From Acestrorhynchus altus (taxonomy: Eukaryota; Chordata; Actinopteri; Characiformes; Acestrorhynchidae), in the NCBI GenBank assembly GCA_034509495.1, contig CM067513.1:18711049-18775048 (forward strand): 64,000 nucleotides of DNA, read 5' to 3'. The position numbers were made by a program, and so were the translations under genes. Positions 1 to 11,900 of this stretch are shown in pieces. How positions within the stretch are numbered: position 1 is the first letter of the stretch; each line of letters opens with the position of its first letter. Under the pieces are notes generated by a model. It made no database searches and was not told the origin of the DNA. It saw only the letters and a list, made by a program, of their open reading frames with translations.

Positions 1-412
1 ACATAGCAGGGCTGCAACAAATAAAACACCAATTATTGAAAGTAATACTTGAATTTTCAGACTATGAATCTCTACATTACCAAATTTAAAGCAGGACATT
101 TTAACTGAAATGTCCCCACAAGTCAGGTTTCATACTCAGAAAGTCAGGAAACCCTAACCAACCATGAGTTCAGACTCAAAGATTGCTGCACTGCACATCA
201 ACAGAAGCAAAATAAGTAGTATTATACAGTTTATTAGCACAGCTCTCCATTTGTGATTCATTGCAGTCATAGTCGTACTCTCAGTATTGTCCAAGTTTAA
301 TCTGTAATCATGGTGTTTGTATACACAAAAAGCAACATAATGCATTGGCGACTGGCATCATTAACAATGCTATCATGAGAAAGTGCCTACAATGATAACT
401 TTTTCTGAATGT

Positions 413-673
413 TTAAAGGGAAACCAGCCTGTCACATACTTGAGAAAAATTGAGAATACAGTTTTGCCACAGAATGCTGCTCTTAGCAGCTTGCCTAGTC
501 TGAGAGGTTTGGTGGGCAGCCCTCTCTTGGCAGGTTTGTTGTGGTACCCTGACTATTTCTGAACAACTTTGTCCCTGACTTGTTTGGAGATCTTCTTGGT
601 TGGTTAGTGATGCCTCTTGCTTAATGGTGTTGCAGCATCTGGGGCTTTTCAGAAAAGGTGTCTGACAATACAA
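413..673 (-). mobile_element. possible Tc1-related remnant
   Basis: The minus strand carries CAAGAGGCAT..ACTAACCAA and CTCCAAACAAGTCAGGGACA, shared with the Tc1 remnant at 8290-8563. The 86-codon open frame here is explained by this and has no other protein resemblance. Confidence 0.4.
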
Positions 674-788
674 ATGTATACTGACAAGTCATGTGACACT
701 TAGATTGTACACAGGTGGATTTCATTTCAGTAAGCCACCTACTGAAGATACTGTAAATACTGTACTGTAAATATTTAGAGGCTTATAT

Positions 789-842
<54 letters not shown>

Positions 843-2589
843 CAAGGTATGGGAACAAAACATTGTAAGGGGGATACAAACTAATATGAATATTACAGAG
901 CCCATATTTCACTTTTTTTTCTGTTGACATATTACTAGCTAAATTCCCTTATGTACGGCTTGAATTATTGCCCAGTCTTGCACGCAGTGTCTAACAACAT
1001 ATGGAAGGATTAGGATCTGAGAAAAACCTGAGATTATTAGCTAAAAGTGAATAAAGTAACGAGTTATTGACAGGTCTATAACAAATCAAACAAACCTTTT
1101 CAAATGCAATCCTGTCATAGACCTTGGAAGTGCAGTGCAATGAGAGAATAGCTCAGCAATGTTCTTCTGCTGCGGAAGAGACAGACTTTGCCAATCAGTA
1201 TACTGGTGAAATGTGCAACCTGGGGTTTCACAGGGCAAAAGTCCAGCAGGCAATGTGCATGACAATGTGGAGACGAGCAATTCTGCATGTGAGTATATAG
1301 GTCGTTGTCCAAATGGTTTAAATTAAATGTCTGTTCAGAAGCATAACAATTCAGTAGCCTGCCATGAACAAGAATCAAGCAAGGACAGAAGGCTATGAAT
1401 TGTATGAGCACACCGTTAACTCTCTACAAGGACAAAAGCAGATTTGCTGGAATGAATGGGTTAATAAATGACAGAAGTCATTCCACCAAGCACTGTAACT
1501 TTAAAACATTAATAAATGAAGACTGCTGGGTTGTGGTTGGGAAAACCACTTTGGGTCACAAAGTTAAGTTTAATAGTATATGATATTTACTAATATTTGG
1601 AGATTTACCAATTTGTCATTTCTTTTCTGACAACTTACATTACAAAAATTTTGTTTGTTAAACTACATTTAGTAATGTATTAACTTATCATTACTGTAAT
1701 AATCTATGTGCGTATATTTAAATACTTTTCACAAAAATATAATTGCAGTGGCTTGGGTTTTTGCAGTGGTCTGTTATTTGAATTAAAAGCCTACGAATAT
1801 TTGAGTATATTTGCCTGTTGTGATTTTATGATGTAAGTAATACTGTTAATCTTCTAATATTTACGATAAAGTAAGTAACTTTTGTTACTTCTAAAAACTT
1901 TTTCAAAAAGCAAAATATCAGAAGGAAAAAATCTTACTTTGTAGACACAAATGTAGGTAACACCTTTTCTTGTTGTTATACTTCGGGGAAAAAAAGTAGA
2001 TTTTTTTTGCACATTAATAACAATAAGTTACTTATTGTGACAATAGTAACTGTTGCATTTGCAGGATTCATGCAACAGGATAGATGAACAAATCATCCAA
2101 GCAATGTGATTATAACCCTAAAGAATATTATCCTATTGTTCACAAGGAAAGATATTCAACGAACTGCTACAGGTACTGCATACATTATGTTATACATACT
2201 GCATGTTTCATTTTATAAACCATTCCAGCCAGTAACAGTAATTTCACCATAGATAACAAACAAGACATTTCATTGATAAGCAGGTAATGGGCATTAAGCT
2301 GAAGATGAAATGTTTTCCAATATATAAAAAGCATGTTGGGAAGTTCTTTTCAGTCATGTTGTTGTAGTTTCCTTATTGATGTACTGTATCTATAATGAAT
2401 AGATGTGAGCTTATAAGGTTTAACAAACCATCATCCAAACACCATCCACATAAACACATTAACAAAAAGTTAATAGACACCGTTCAGCAAAATTAAATAA
2501 AACATCTGTAGATGCAGTGCAATGTGATTTTGGTTGTGAGCCAGAAAGATAATGCAAAATGTGATCATGAAGTCCCACTCCCACCCTTC
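674..2589. other. no gene recognised
   Basis: AT-rich sequence with the TA microsatellite at 784-840. Small overlapping frames on the minus strand at 1086-1411 were examined as possible downstream fsip1 exons. They did not match, so I see nothing supportable beyond background. Confidence 0.5.
784..840. repeat. (TA)n microsatellite
   Basis: A near-perfect TA run, once interrupted by AAATA. Confidence 0.9.
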
Positions 2590-3050
2590 ATCTGACAATG
2601 TGCAGCATAATACATCACTTAAACATTGGGATCCTGACCACAGGCCTCATTATAAATGTTGCACTTGGGGAGGCCATTATTGAAATCCTCAGAGAGCAAA
2701 AGGATGTTCATATTCATGAAAGACAATTCTTTGGACTCTTCACTTCTAGCCAGCAAGCTTGTAAGTTGAGTTCGAGGCCTTGCTTTCAGCCCCAGGTGGA
2801 AAGTCATGAGGAGAGAACAGATCTCAATATTTTATCATTCATGACATTTCCTGTCCCTCAGCAAAATCTCAAACGGGGCAGAAGCCAATAATGAGCCATC
2901 TGGCCTTAATGACTTTTAGCCCTGACCTGGCCTTATGTGACTTTTTGCTACCATATACATTTCTGGTTGGGGCTCACAGATTTCATGTATTTAATTATGT
3001 TGTGACCTGATGAGCAAATACAAATATTAAATTTCAGCTACTTCTTGCCT
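2590..3050 (+). mobile_element. possible mariner-like transposase remnant
   Basis: Near 2920 the translated sequence SPDLALCDFLLP recalls the mariner catalytic motif SPDLAPCDFFLF. It is followed by GAHRF. Stops interrupt it, and the preceding 97-codon frame is weakly compatible with a decayed transposase. No ends were seen. Confidence 0.4.
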
Positions 3051-3289
3051 TGCCAACAGATGACAAAGAATACAGAAATGTGCAAAATTCAGAAACCACC
3101 ATTTATTTATTTTAGCACAAATTATCCATTTTCAGAAGATATTTTTAAGGAAATTAGATTTATAATGATCTTCTGGCACAACAAAAGCGAAATTCTAAAT
3201 AAATGGAAGCATGAACTGATGACATATATGTACAGATAAACTGGAAAAGTATAAGAACATCAAACTTCAATCTTTTTTCAGACCAGAAT

Positions 3290-3620
3290 AAAATCCACAG
3301 GCAGGACTGCCCATTCTGCCACTGTCAGAAATGATTCAACCAAAAGCCCTTACTAAGAAAAGGAAACCAAACCTTCCAAAGTTGATGGTGGTCTCAAAAC
3401 AATGGACCAGACCTTGATGCCATTAAATGTGTTTGGGATCATTTGGATTATGAGACACAGAAAATGTTTTAAACTTTGGAGGTGTGGAAGAATCTCTTGA
3501 CCAGTTTCTATAGAAAAACTGAAATCAGGTCTCCTGAAAAACAGCCAAAAAAAGAACACTACCCCAGGAGTAAGAAATCCATGTCTGGAGTGCCAGATTC
3601 TTGTTCAAGAACATTTGATT
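3290..3620 (+). mobile_element. possible Tc1 C-terminal remnant
   Basis: Near 3409-3450 the reading PDLDAIKCVWDHLD resembles the Tc1 motif SPDLNPIE.VWD. The surrounding open frames on both strands are explained as decayed transposon rather than as genes. Confidence 0.4.
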
Positions 3621-4554
3621 TAACTCTTCTGTTAACTGACATGTTTTGTAGGAGAAACCTCTGTAGGAATCTAGCACATCATGTATGGTATTGCCTATCC
3701 CTTCACTTTCTCTTTTTCCATGTTTTCTCTTTTTTCTCATTTGGTAAAATGCATTTACTCAATGCCTGTTTTGACTGAAAAGGTTGCACAGTATGCGTAG
3801 TGTTGAGCAGTATGAATGTGAGTGCTGAAGCAATCTGAACCACATCATGATAACTATGCATATCACCATAAAGAAATTATTAAATTTTGGTTGAAATACA
3901 TTCAGAACAGCTTCACCTCTGACCACTTTGCTACATTATTTCCAAACCATGTGCGTAGACAAAATTCTCGGGATGCTTTTGTGGCTGCTTTGGCACTGTT
4001 ATGTAACTCTCTAACATTTATTAGTGCAGGTTTTTAAGGTTTCTCTGGCCTTTTAAATTAGAAGCACATGTTAGCATCTGAATGCCATGCTGGATAGACA
4101 ATCTGGAATTTATTGATCTGAAATTTGTGTTATTGCTGAATGTTCCTTCACAGCGTGTAAAAGTCATTATTTTATTCTCTGCATAGGTCCAAATTTAAGT
4201 GTGCAAAACATCATTTTAGAATAAGTCATTGCACTTAAAGGGCAGTGTAGCGCTATTCCTTTACATTCTCAGTCAGTAAGATTTCACTGCAGGGAATTAT
4301 TACTGTACAATAACAGTGGCAGTAAAAGTGATTACTCTGAGGTTCATGTGTGTCCTGAAGTTACTTATTGCAACATCACTTTTCAGAACAATTTACTGTT
4401 GAACTTTGTTTGCTCAGAGAGTAGTGTCAACATGATCTCACAAAATTTGTATTCTACTAAAATATAACTCAATTAGCATTTCCACAAACATTTTCCAATT
4501 AGTGGAGTGTAAACATTCAGAAACTTTAAACTTTCAGATTGAGTTATGTTTATG

Positions 4555-4795
4555 TTAGTGTTATGGTTAAAATAAAGGTATAGGTAAGGTCAGATTAAGT
4601 GTAGGTTATGGTTAAGGTTAGGGCTAAGGTTGGGTTTGGGTTATAATTTAGGCTAGGCTTAAAGGTAAGTCTGGGTTAAGTTATGGTAAAAAATAGGGTT
4701 AGAGTTAGGTTAAGTTTAGGTTAATGTTAAGGTTAGTGTTAAGGTAAGAGTTAAGTCATGTTTAGGTTAGGTTTAGGCTATGGTAAAGGTTAGGG
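4555..4795 (+). repeat. degenerate GGTTA/TTAGG-like tandem tract
   Basis: About 240 bp of irregular units such as GGTTAAGGTTAGGGCTAAGG and GGTTAGGTTTAGGCTATGG. The G/T-rich strand is the plus strand. The units vary in length and are not perfect telomeric hexamers. Confidence 0.6.
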
Positions 4796-4859
4796 TACTA
4801 TATTTTAGTACTATGATTAGTACACACTGTACAAGTTCTGAAATAATCTTATACTCACA

Positions 4860-5965
4860 TACAGTGCACCCAGAAAGCATTCACAGTGCTTCATTTTTTG
4901 TTATGTTAGAGCCTTATTGCAAAATGGATTAAATTATTTTCTCCCCAACATTCCATACACAATACTCCAAGATGACAAAGTGAGAAAATTTAGTTTGAGT
5001 TTTTTGCAAATTCATAAAAAAATTAAACACAAAAATATAATGGATATAAGTATTCACAGCTTTTGCTCAAATCTTTGTTGAAGCACTTTTGGCAACGTCT
5101 TAAGTGTCATCAGATTGGATGGGGAGCACTGGTGCACAGCCATTTTTAGATATTTCCAGGGATGTTAAATCAGGATCAAGTCTGGGCTCTGGCCGGGCCA
5201 CTCAAGCACATTCACACAATTGTCCAAAAGCCACTTCTTTGATATCTTGGCTATGTGCTTAGGGTCATTGTCCTGTTAGAAAATAAACCTTCATCCCAAT
5301 CTGAAGTCCAGAGCGTCTGGAGCAGGTTATCATCAAGAATATCTCTGCAATAATCTTTTCCTCAACCCTGATTAGTTTCCCAGTTCCTGCTTCAGAAAAG
5401 ACATCCCCACAGTATGATGCTGTTGCCTCCACCATGCGTCACTGTAGGAATGGTATTGACTAGGTGATGAGCAGTGTCTGATTTCCTATAGAAGTCATGC
5501 TTTGCATTCAGTCCAAAAATTCAATCTTTCTCTTTCTTATGGTCTGAGAGTCCTTTAGGTGCCTTTTGGCAAACTACAGATCTGTGTCTCAATACAATCC
5601 TGTCTCGGAGGTCTACAAACAATTCCCTTGACTTCATGGCTTGGTTTGTTGTATATATAGGTATGTGTCTTTCCAAATCATGTGACTTTACCACAGGTGT
5701 CCAATCAAGCTGTAGAAACATCTAAAGGATGATCAGTGGAAATAAGATGCACCTGAAGTCAATTCTGAGTGTTATGGCAAAGGCTGTAAATACTTATGCA
5801 CATGTTGGATTTTGTCATTTTTTGTCATTGTCATGTTGACTTTGTGGGTTATTGTCTGTAGAATTTTGAGGGAAATTTTTATTTAATCCATTTTGGAATA
5901 AGGCTGTAACATAAACTGTGGAAAAAGTGAAGTACATACTGTGAATATTTTCCAGATGCACTGTA
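4860..5965 (-). mobile_element. Tc1-like transposon, internally deleted
   Basis: Ends TACAGTGCACCCAGAAAGC at 4860 and its imperfect inverted copy (..CCAGATGCACTGTA) at 5965 define 1.1 kb. A minus-strand piece near 5550-5640 (SRELFVDLRDRIVLRHRS) matches the Tc1 transposase N-terminus. Most of the catalytic region is gone. Confidence 0.8.
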
Positions 5966-6358
5966 TGAACTAATGCCTCTTGGAACCAGGCTGCATTGTG
6001 TAGTAACCATTGTCAATTAACCTATATAGTCAGCAACATCTTAAAGTAGGGAAGGTTACTTTGCTCCCTGATTCGATCCAAGTCATCAAATGCTGACAAT
6101 TAATTGATACCGATCCAATCCAATCCTTGTGTTTGTCTTAATAATACAGTCCCGCAGTTTAGACAAGATCTTCTGCTTTTTATTACTGAAGTAAATCAGC
6201 TTTATTTTTAGTAACAGAGACATTCCTGACTCTGGATTTATTCAGTTTATTAGTGACTTCTCAAAAAGTATTAGTTTATATATGGTTTATATGTTCAATA
6301 TCTTACAATCTAGTCTAACTGACCTCTCCAATCCTACAGCTCCCAGCACAGTCAAACC

Positions 6359-6396
<38 letters not shown>

Positions 6397-7872
6397 GTGG
6401 TACATTCATTGGACTGACATCTGAACTAGAGTAAAGTGATGAATTTTAGAGTCGTGAATGCACTATGATTGGGTTTACTATAGTGTGTGTGTGTGTGTGT
6501 GTGTTAGCATCAATAGCCTCCTCTTGGTTCTGAACTCTTCAGAGCTGGTTCACAGTAGTTTAAAGTAGTTTCAGATATGTTCTGTTGTCATGTTCCACCG
6601 TATAACAGTCATGTTCCGCATTGCAAACTATTGTATTTACCTTCTAATGTCCATTAGAGCTCTGAACACTGCAATTAAAACAAATACATGTGAATGGGTT
6701 GGTCTTAAAACAGCCAATACCCAAGCCATTAAAATATGCTGTAGAGGCATGGATCCCGATGCATGTATCAGAACTGAGACATCACTTTCTAAAAGGATGG
6801 TAATAGCAGCATCAAAACACTAACACATATAACATATTTGATTATGCTCAGAAACAGATCAGAAGTTCCCAACACATCTCCCAAATGTACCTCTCTCCAT
6901 AAAAGCTGGAACAACCGACGCTGAAATTAGAGACTGCTTCAGAGTTGTATAATTCACAGGTAGATGGTGCAGCCTATGATACATTAAACAATACAATAAC
7001 AGTCTAAAAGTGTAAAATAAATGAAAAAGAAATTCAACATTAGGAGGAGTGTTTCCATTGGTTCCACTAAGGCCACATTCAAAGTTCAAGTGCCCCAAAG
7101 AAAAAATAAAAGCTCCTTTGAAAGAAGCAGATGGGTCTTCCAGCTCCTTGTGTCAGCTTCAGATAACCTTAGAATAACTTGTTGCTAAAGGGCTACCAGT
7201 TAGAGTGCTTGTGAGAGTTTCTTACATCAATCGTTGCATGTAGATTTCTGCATGGTCATCATAAGAGCCAACATACAAAAGCATAACATCTGTACCATGA
7301 GAATTCAGGATGAACACACATACTGTTGCACACTGTACCCTAATCACAGTGCACCCAACAAAAAAGGAAGCATCAAGATTCTTTTATGTAATTATAGCAA
7401 ATCCTTCAAATGTCAGTATTGTCAGTAACGTGATAACCAAGCTGGTGTATGGTATTAGTGAATGAGCAAATAATGAAAAGTATGGCAATGCTTATTTGGA
7501 TGCACAGTCCCACCCTCTGAGCATGCTGTGCAGCTTTATTGTCATTACTGAACCTTGTATCTCTGAACTGGCAACTTTATATATATGCATTACACAGAAA
7601 ATGTGATGTAGCCCTGTTTCTCCTATTGGAGAGGCAAAGCTTTTACAGTATAAAACAAACAGATACCAAGCTGCATTTTGAGATTAACTTAGGGAAACCA
7701 TGGTATTTCCTCATGACCCGAGGACAGAACCTACTACAGTGTTTTCTGCACTTGGTTTAATGACTTTGGTTGTGCTGCTAAAGTTGGTTGGCATTCTGTC
7801 CATGTTAAATAGGACCTCCATGAACACAAGGTTCCTAGAAGTCAAAGATGAACTGAGGCAACGGACACATAC
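5966..7872. other. no gene recognised (possible fsip1 intron or 3' side)
   Basis: Two TG runs at 6361-6505 and scattered short frames, none flanked by matched splice sites or resembling FSIP1 C-terminal sequence. If fsip1 continues left, this is intron. Confidence 0.5.
6361..6505. repeat. two (TG)n microsatellites
   Basis: Perfect TG runs at about 6361-6395 and 6484-6505, separated by unique sequence. Confidence 0.9.
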
Positions 7873-8040
7873 CTGGGTCAGGCCGCAGTCAGTATACAGG
7901 CTTCTCACAGAGAAGAAGTCCTCAACAGGAAGCAGAAGCTGCAATCTGGCATCAATATAAAGAAGCTGGTCAAGCTCGGCTGGCTGGGGTGTGTAACCCT
8001 CACCAGATGTGGTGGGTATAGTACAAACTGAAAAGTCTGT
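7873..8040 (-). CDS. fsip1: fsip1 exon (residues 285-340), last one recognised
   Basis: A 168-nt exon, phase 0 at both ends, with a pyrimidine-rich acceptor (ttctttttgcag) and donor GTATGT. The segment GEGYTPQPAELDQLLYIDAR corresponds to the mammalian block before its QLAEIDIKLQEL motif. The ten residues after DCGLTQ in the open frame are intron. It is separated from the previous exon by an 8.9-kb intron full of repeats. Confidence 0.85.
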
Positions 8041-8848
8041 CTGCAAAAAGAACAATAGAAAATGACTTGAGCATTTAAAATACTGAAGAGGTATTGAAAG
8101 AACAGCAGATTGTAATGAGTACAATCTAAATGAGTTTAAAGGGTGAGGTGGGTTGTTATATTTATTAAATTACTTTTTAAATAAATTATAGCAGCATGTA
8201 TCATTCAGCAATTACAGTGCATATATGATGCACCTGCAAAAAAATTATATATGTATTTAATACTAAGAAGCCCCTAAATAGTTCTGCTGCAAGAGGCATG
8301 TGACTAACCAAATAACACCATGAAGACTAAGGAGACCTCCAAACAAGTCATGGACAAAGTTGTTGAGAAAATCAGGGTTGGGTTATAAAAAATATGATGA
8401 TCCCCCGGAGAACCATCAAATGGAAGGAACATGGCACCACAATAAACCTAGAACCAAAAAGCCAAGAGAGGCCCACCCACCAAAACACTTAGACCAGGCA
8501 AGAAGGGCATTAATCAGTGAGCTGCTCAGAGACATTCAAGGTAACCCTGAAGGATTAATTTGAAAATCAAATGTTCAAAGTTATAGGCATGTTTTGTAAA
8601 TTTCAATTATGCAAACCCTTAAATAATCCATTTTAAATGCAGGTAGTGAGGTAGTACATTACACATTATATTATGCACTGTACATTATACTTATCCTTCA
8701 GTATGTTTGTAATGGAACACTAAGTCACAACTTATAACTTTTTCTTATCCAATTAGACCTGAAAAGGGTCATGGTGGATCCAGAGCCTACACGGAATAAT
8801 TGGGCGCAAGGCAGGAATACTTGCAGAGCACCTCACACATACAAACAT

Positions 8849-8906
<58 letters not shown>

Positions 8907-11900
8907 CTAAGGGCAATTTCGCATAGCCAATTCACCTATCACCTATGCACTAACACAGGGAGAACACACAAAACTCCTCACAAACAGTGAAACGAATGGG
9001 GATCGAAACCCACAACACATGCACTAGCTGCAGCACCAACATGACACCCTATAAAGAAACAATATATTTTAAATATTTTTCTCAATTTTATTTAATTTCA
9101 TTCAGTTTTGTTCTTCCACACATTCTTCATTCATTATCCTAAGAGGTGCTTTTGTTGTCCATTGCAGGGTTGCCAGGTCTAGTGTTTCTCAGAACTCCAT
9201 CAACATTCCGAGGCCTCAAGGCCCACTTAAACCACAAAATGTTTCCTGGCCCACCTGAAAATTATTTCGACCATTTAAAATCTAAACAAATATGGATGTC
9301 AGTTGCTTTATTTATTACTTTAACATTTTCATTAAAATTCAATTGAGGTATATTTTACCAAACTAAAGCATTGACATTAAATCTATAAGTTCTATGTATA
9401 TGTCACAGCAGCAACTTTAATGGAAATGTTTTTTACTTTTTTACAGTATCAGCACATTATAGAAAACATAATTGTAGAGATTTATGACACTGTTTGTGAA
9501 AAAGAGCAGAGATAAAATGCTAATATCTGCAGAATAATGAATATCAACCTAACTTTACAAAGCTCAATGAACAGTGCATTTTCAATTCAGCTCATTCTCT
9601 GTTTGTGTACATTGAACCTTGTACCATGTACTCATTTTGGTTTGTGCCTGGTTTACAGTGTTCAGATACAGTGGCTGATATTTTTTATATAATTAATTTG
9701 TGAAAATATCAATACATACGGGAAGGCTTTTTACTTGGCAAAACAGAAAAAGAAAAAAGTAATTCTCGTAACTGTATCTGTATATTTGCTTTTTGGCACA
9801 ATTACCACTTCTCCTATAGTCAGTGGCTACAAAACAGGTATGGGCGTCTTTGGTGTAGTTACATGTGTGTTTATTTTCCAGAACGTCTGTGTGTGGTCGC
9901 ACTATGAGCTCCTGATGCAGGCGGGCATGACCCTGTCATGATGCATCCTCACCAGTTACTTTCTTAAGACATATACAGAGGTAGAAAACTCTTCCTCGTC
10001 CAGTTATTTCCATTACTCTACAATTTTGGAAATAATTGTTCTTCATGTGATTAATATATACTCTAACTTCTCTGACAGACCCCATCTGGCATGCATTAGC
10101 AGCACAGGTCAGCCTTACTGAGGTACGATGTCTCATCCATGGACTTTCTCTTGGACTTGAACTCACATTGTTACTTCTTGTGTCTTTTTAGCGTATTGAA
10201 GGTCACCTGACTCGCATGGCATGCTGCACATTCAAAGAGTGCTCAACCCCTTCAACATCTGTAAGTGACCAGGTAACTTTAGCACGTTCTAGTCAATGCT
10301 GATATATTTATTCTTGTAGAACATGTCTCAATCAATACACTACCCTTCTTCCCAGAACTTCCCAGATGTGATATATAATGTGCATGTTGTTCTACAGGTG
10401 ATGGAGGTGCTTTGCATATATCAGGCTCTGGTCAGCAGCAATGTGGAAGTGTGGAAGTCTATTGTGAATACTTGGTCAGATTACATGCCCCACCAGCCAG
10501 AGCCTCAGCAGGAGCCCAACACTTCTAACTCACCTCAGCATGGACCAGCTCCTGACTAAACCCTAAACTAAACCCACTGCTGTCACAAGGTGTTATAACG
10601 TTCTCAGTTCCAGACAACAATTAATAGAAGTGGGATTTCTTTCTAACATCCCTTCTTGTAGTTCCTCCTATGCAATGCAGAGTGCCAAGAGTATGTCAGT
10701 GAGGCCAACAAGACAGTTCTCAACAACCTGGCCATTCTCAACTAGATGTCCATGATCTAATCATATACAATTGTGATATAAATGAATTTATATGGTTTTA
10801 AACATGATTCTTCTTCAGAACCTCATGTTCCTTCTGGCATATGACCAGCTGCTTACGTTGGCTCAGGATCCTTCTAGCCAGGAAGGAATTAAAGTGGAGC
10901 TGGCACAGATTGGGGTGAGTCTGATTATCCAGGTTTAAGCCATTTTTTTTTACCCCCTTGAAGATGGATTGTTCTGTTGACACTGATGTTTCCTCATACT
11001 CAAGTTCAGCACTTCAGCTCCACACACATTGTCTGTGAAGTGGTGATCTTTACACTCCACTTGGAGGGAGGCCAGTAAGAGACATTTTCCATTTTTACAT
11101 GTGTTCCATATATGAGAACCTGCTCAGTGTGGAGCTACAGAATGGAAATTCAGCAACTCTAGCGCTGAAGCCTTTAGTAGTAGAATGGGAAAAATAAGTT
11201 TCCAGATGAACTAACCAGGATTTGTTACATCTTTATAATTGCTCACATTGCTGCTGATGGCTGGAAGATTTCCTCTGATCTGATTTCCTCTTTCTCTGCT
11301 ACCACCAGCTCCTGGTCAAGGTAATACTCAGAATTTATCACAACACTGTGTCCTAACTTTTTCCTTACAAGAAAATTGTATTTCTAATAATCATGTTTTA
11401 CATGTTATTTATTAAAAGACACTTATTCAGTTTTATTTGTTTAGTTAAATAAAGATCAAATATCCATATGTTTATATATGTTTAAAAAATAAAAGATGCT
11501 AATGCAGTGTTCTAACTTTTTGGGATGACTATATGCTCAAGCAGCAGGGAGAAGGTGGCAACAGGGACACCCAGTCAAGCAAGACAGGAGGGCAGTTCAG
11601 CTTGCCAGAAAAAAAATCTTAGAGGTTATAATGTGGGTACGGTGATGACACAGTACATAAGGTATAGTAAAGTGTAGACCAAGGCATCGCTACTGAAGCC
11701 GAGCAGCACCTTCACTCAGGTGTGTGAATGGTGAGTGGAGTCCTATTAATGTGAGGTGGCGTGGCATCTTCTTACGAATAAAACCCCAGCCTTCAACAAA
11801 AAGAGCCCATCAGCTTGCTGGTTACAGATAAAGCCCTGCACTTCAACAAAAAGAGCAGAATCATCAATTATCTGTTAAAAGAAAATCAATAGTTTATTTG

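Noticed and set aside
413..673. An 86-codon minus-strand frame
   Set aside because: It shares sequence with the Tc1 remnant at 8290-8563 and has no host-protein features.
1086..1411. Overlapping minus-strand frames as possible downstream fsip1 exons
   Set aside because: An acceptor and donor can be imagined (around 1170 and 1123), but the peptide shows no FSIP1 similarity.
2598..2891. A 97-codon plus-strand frame
   Set aside because: It is better explained as decayed transposase, with a mariner-like motif just downstream; no start context or splice partner.
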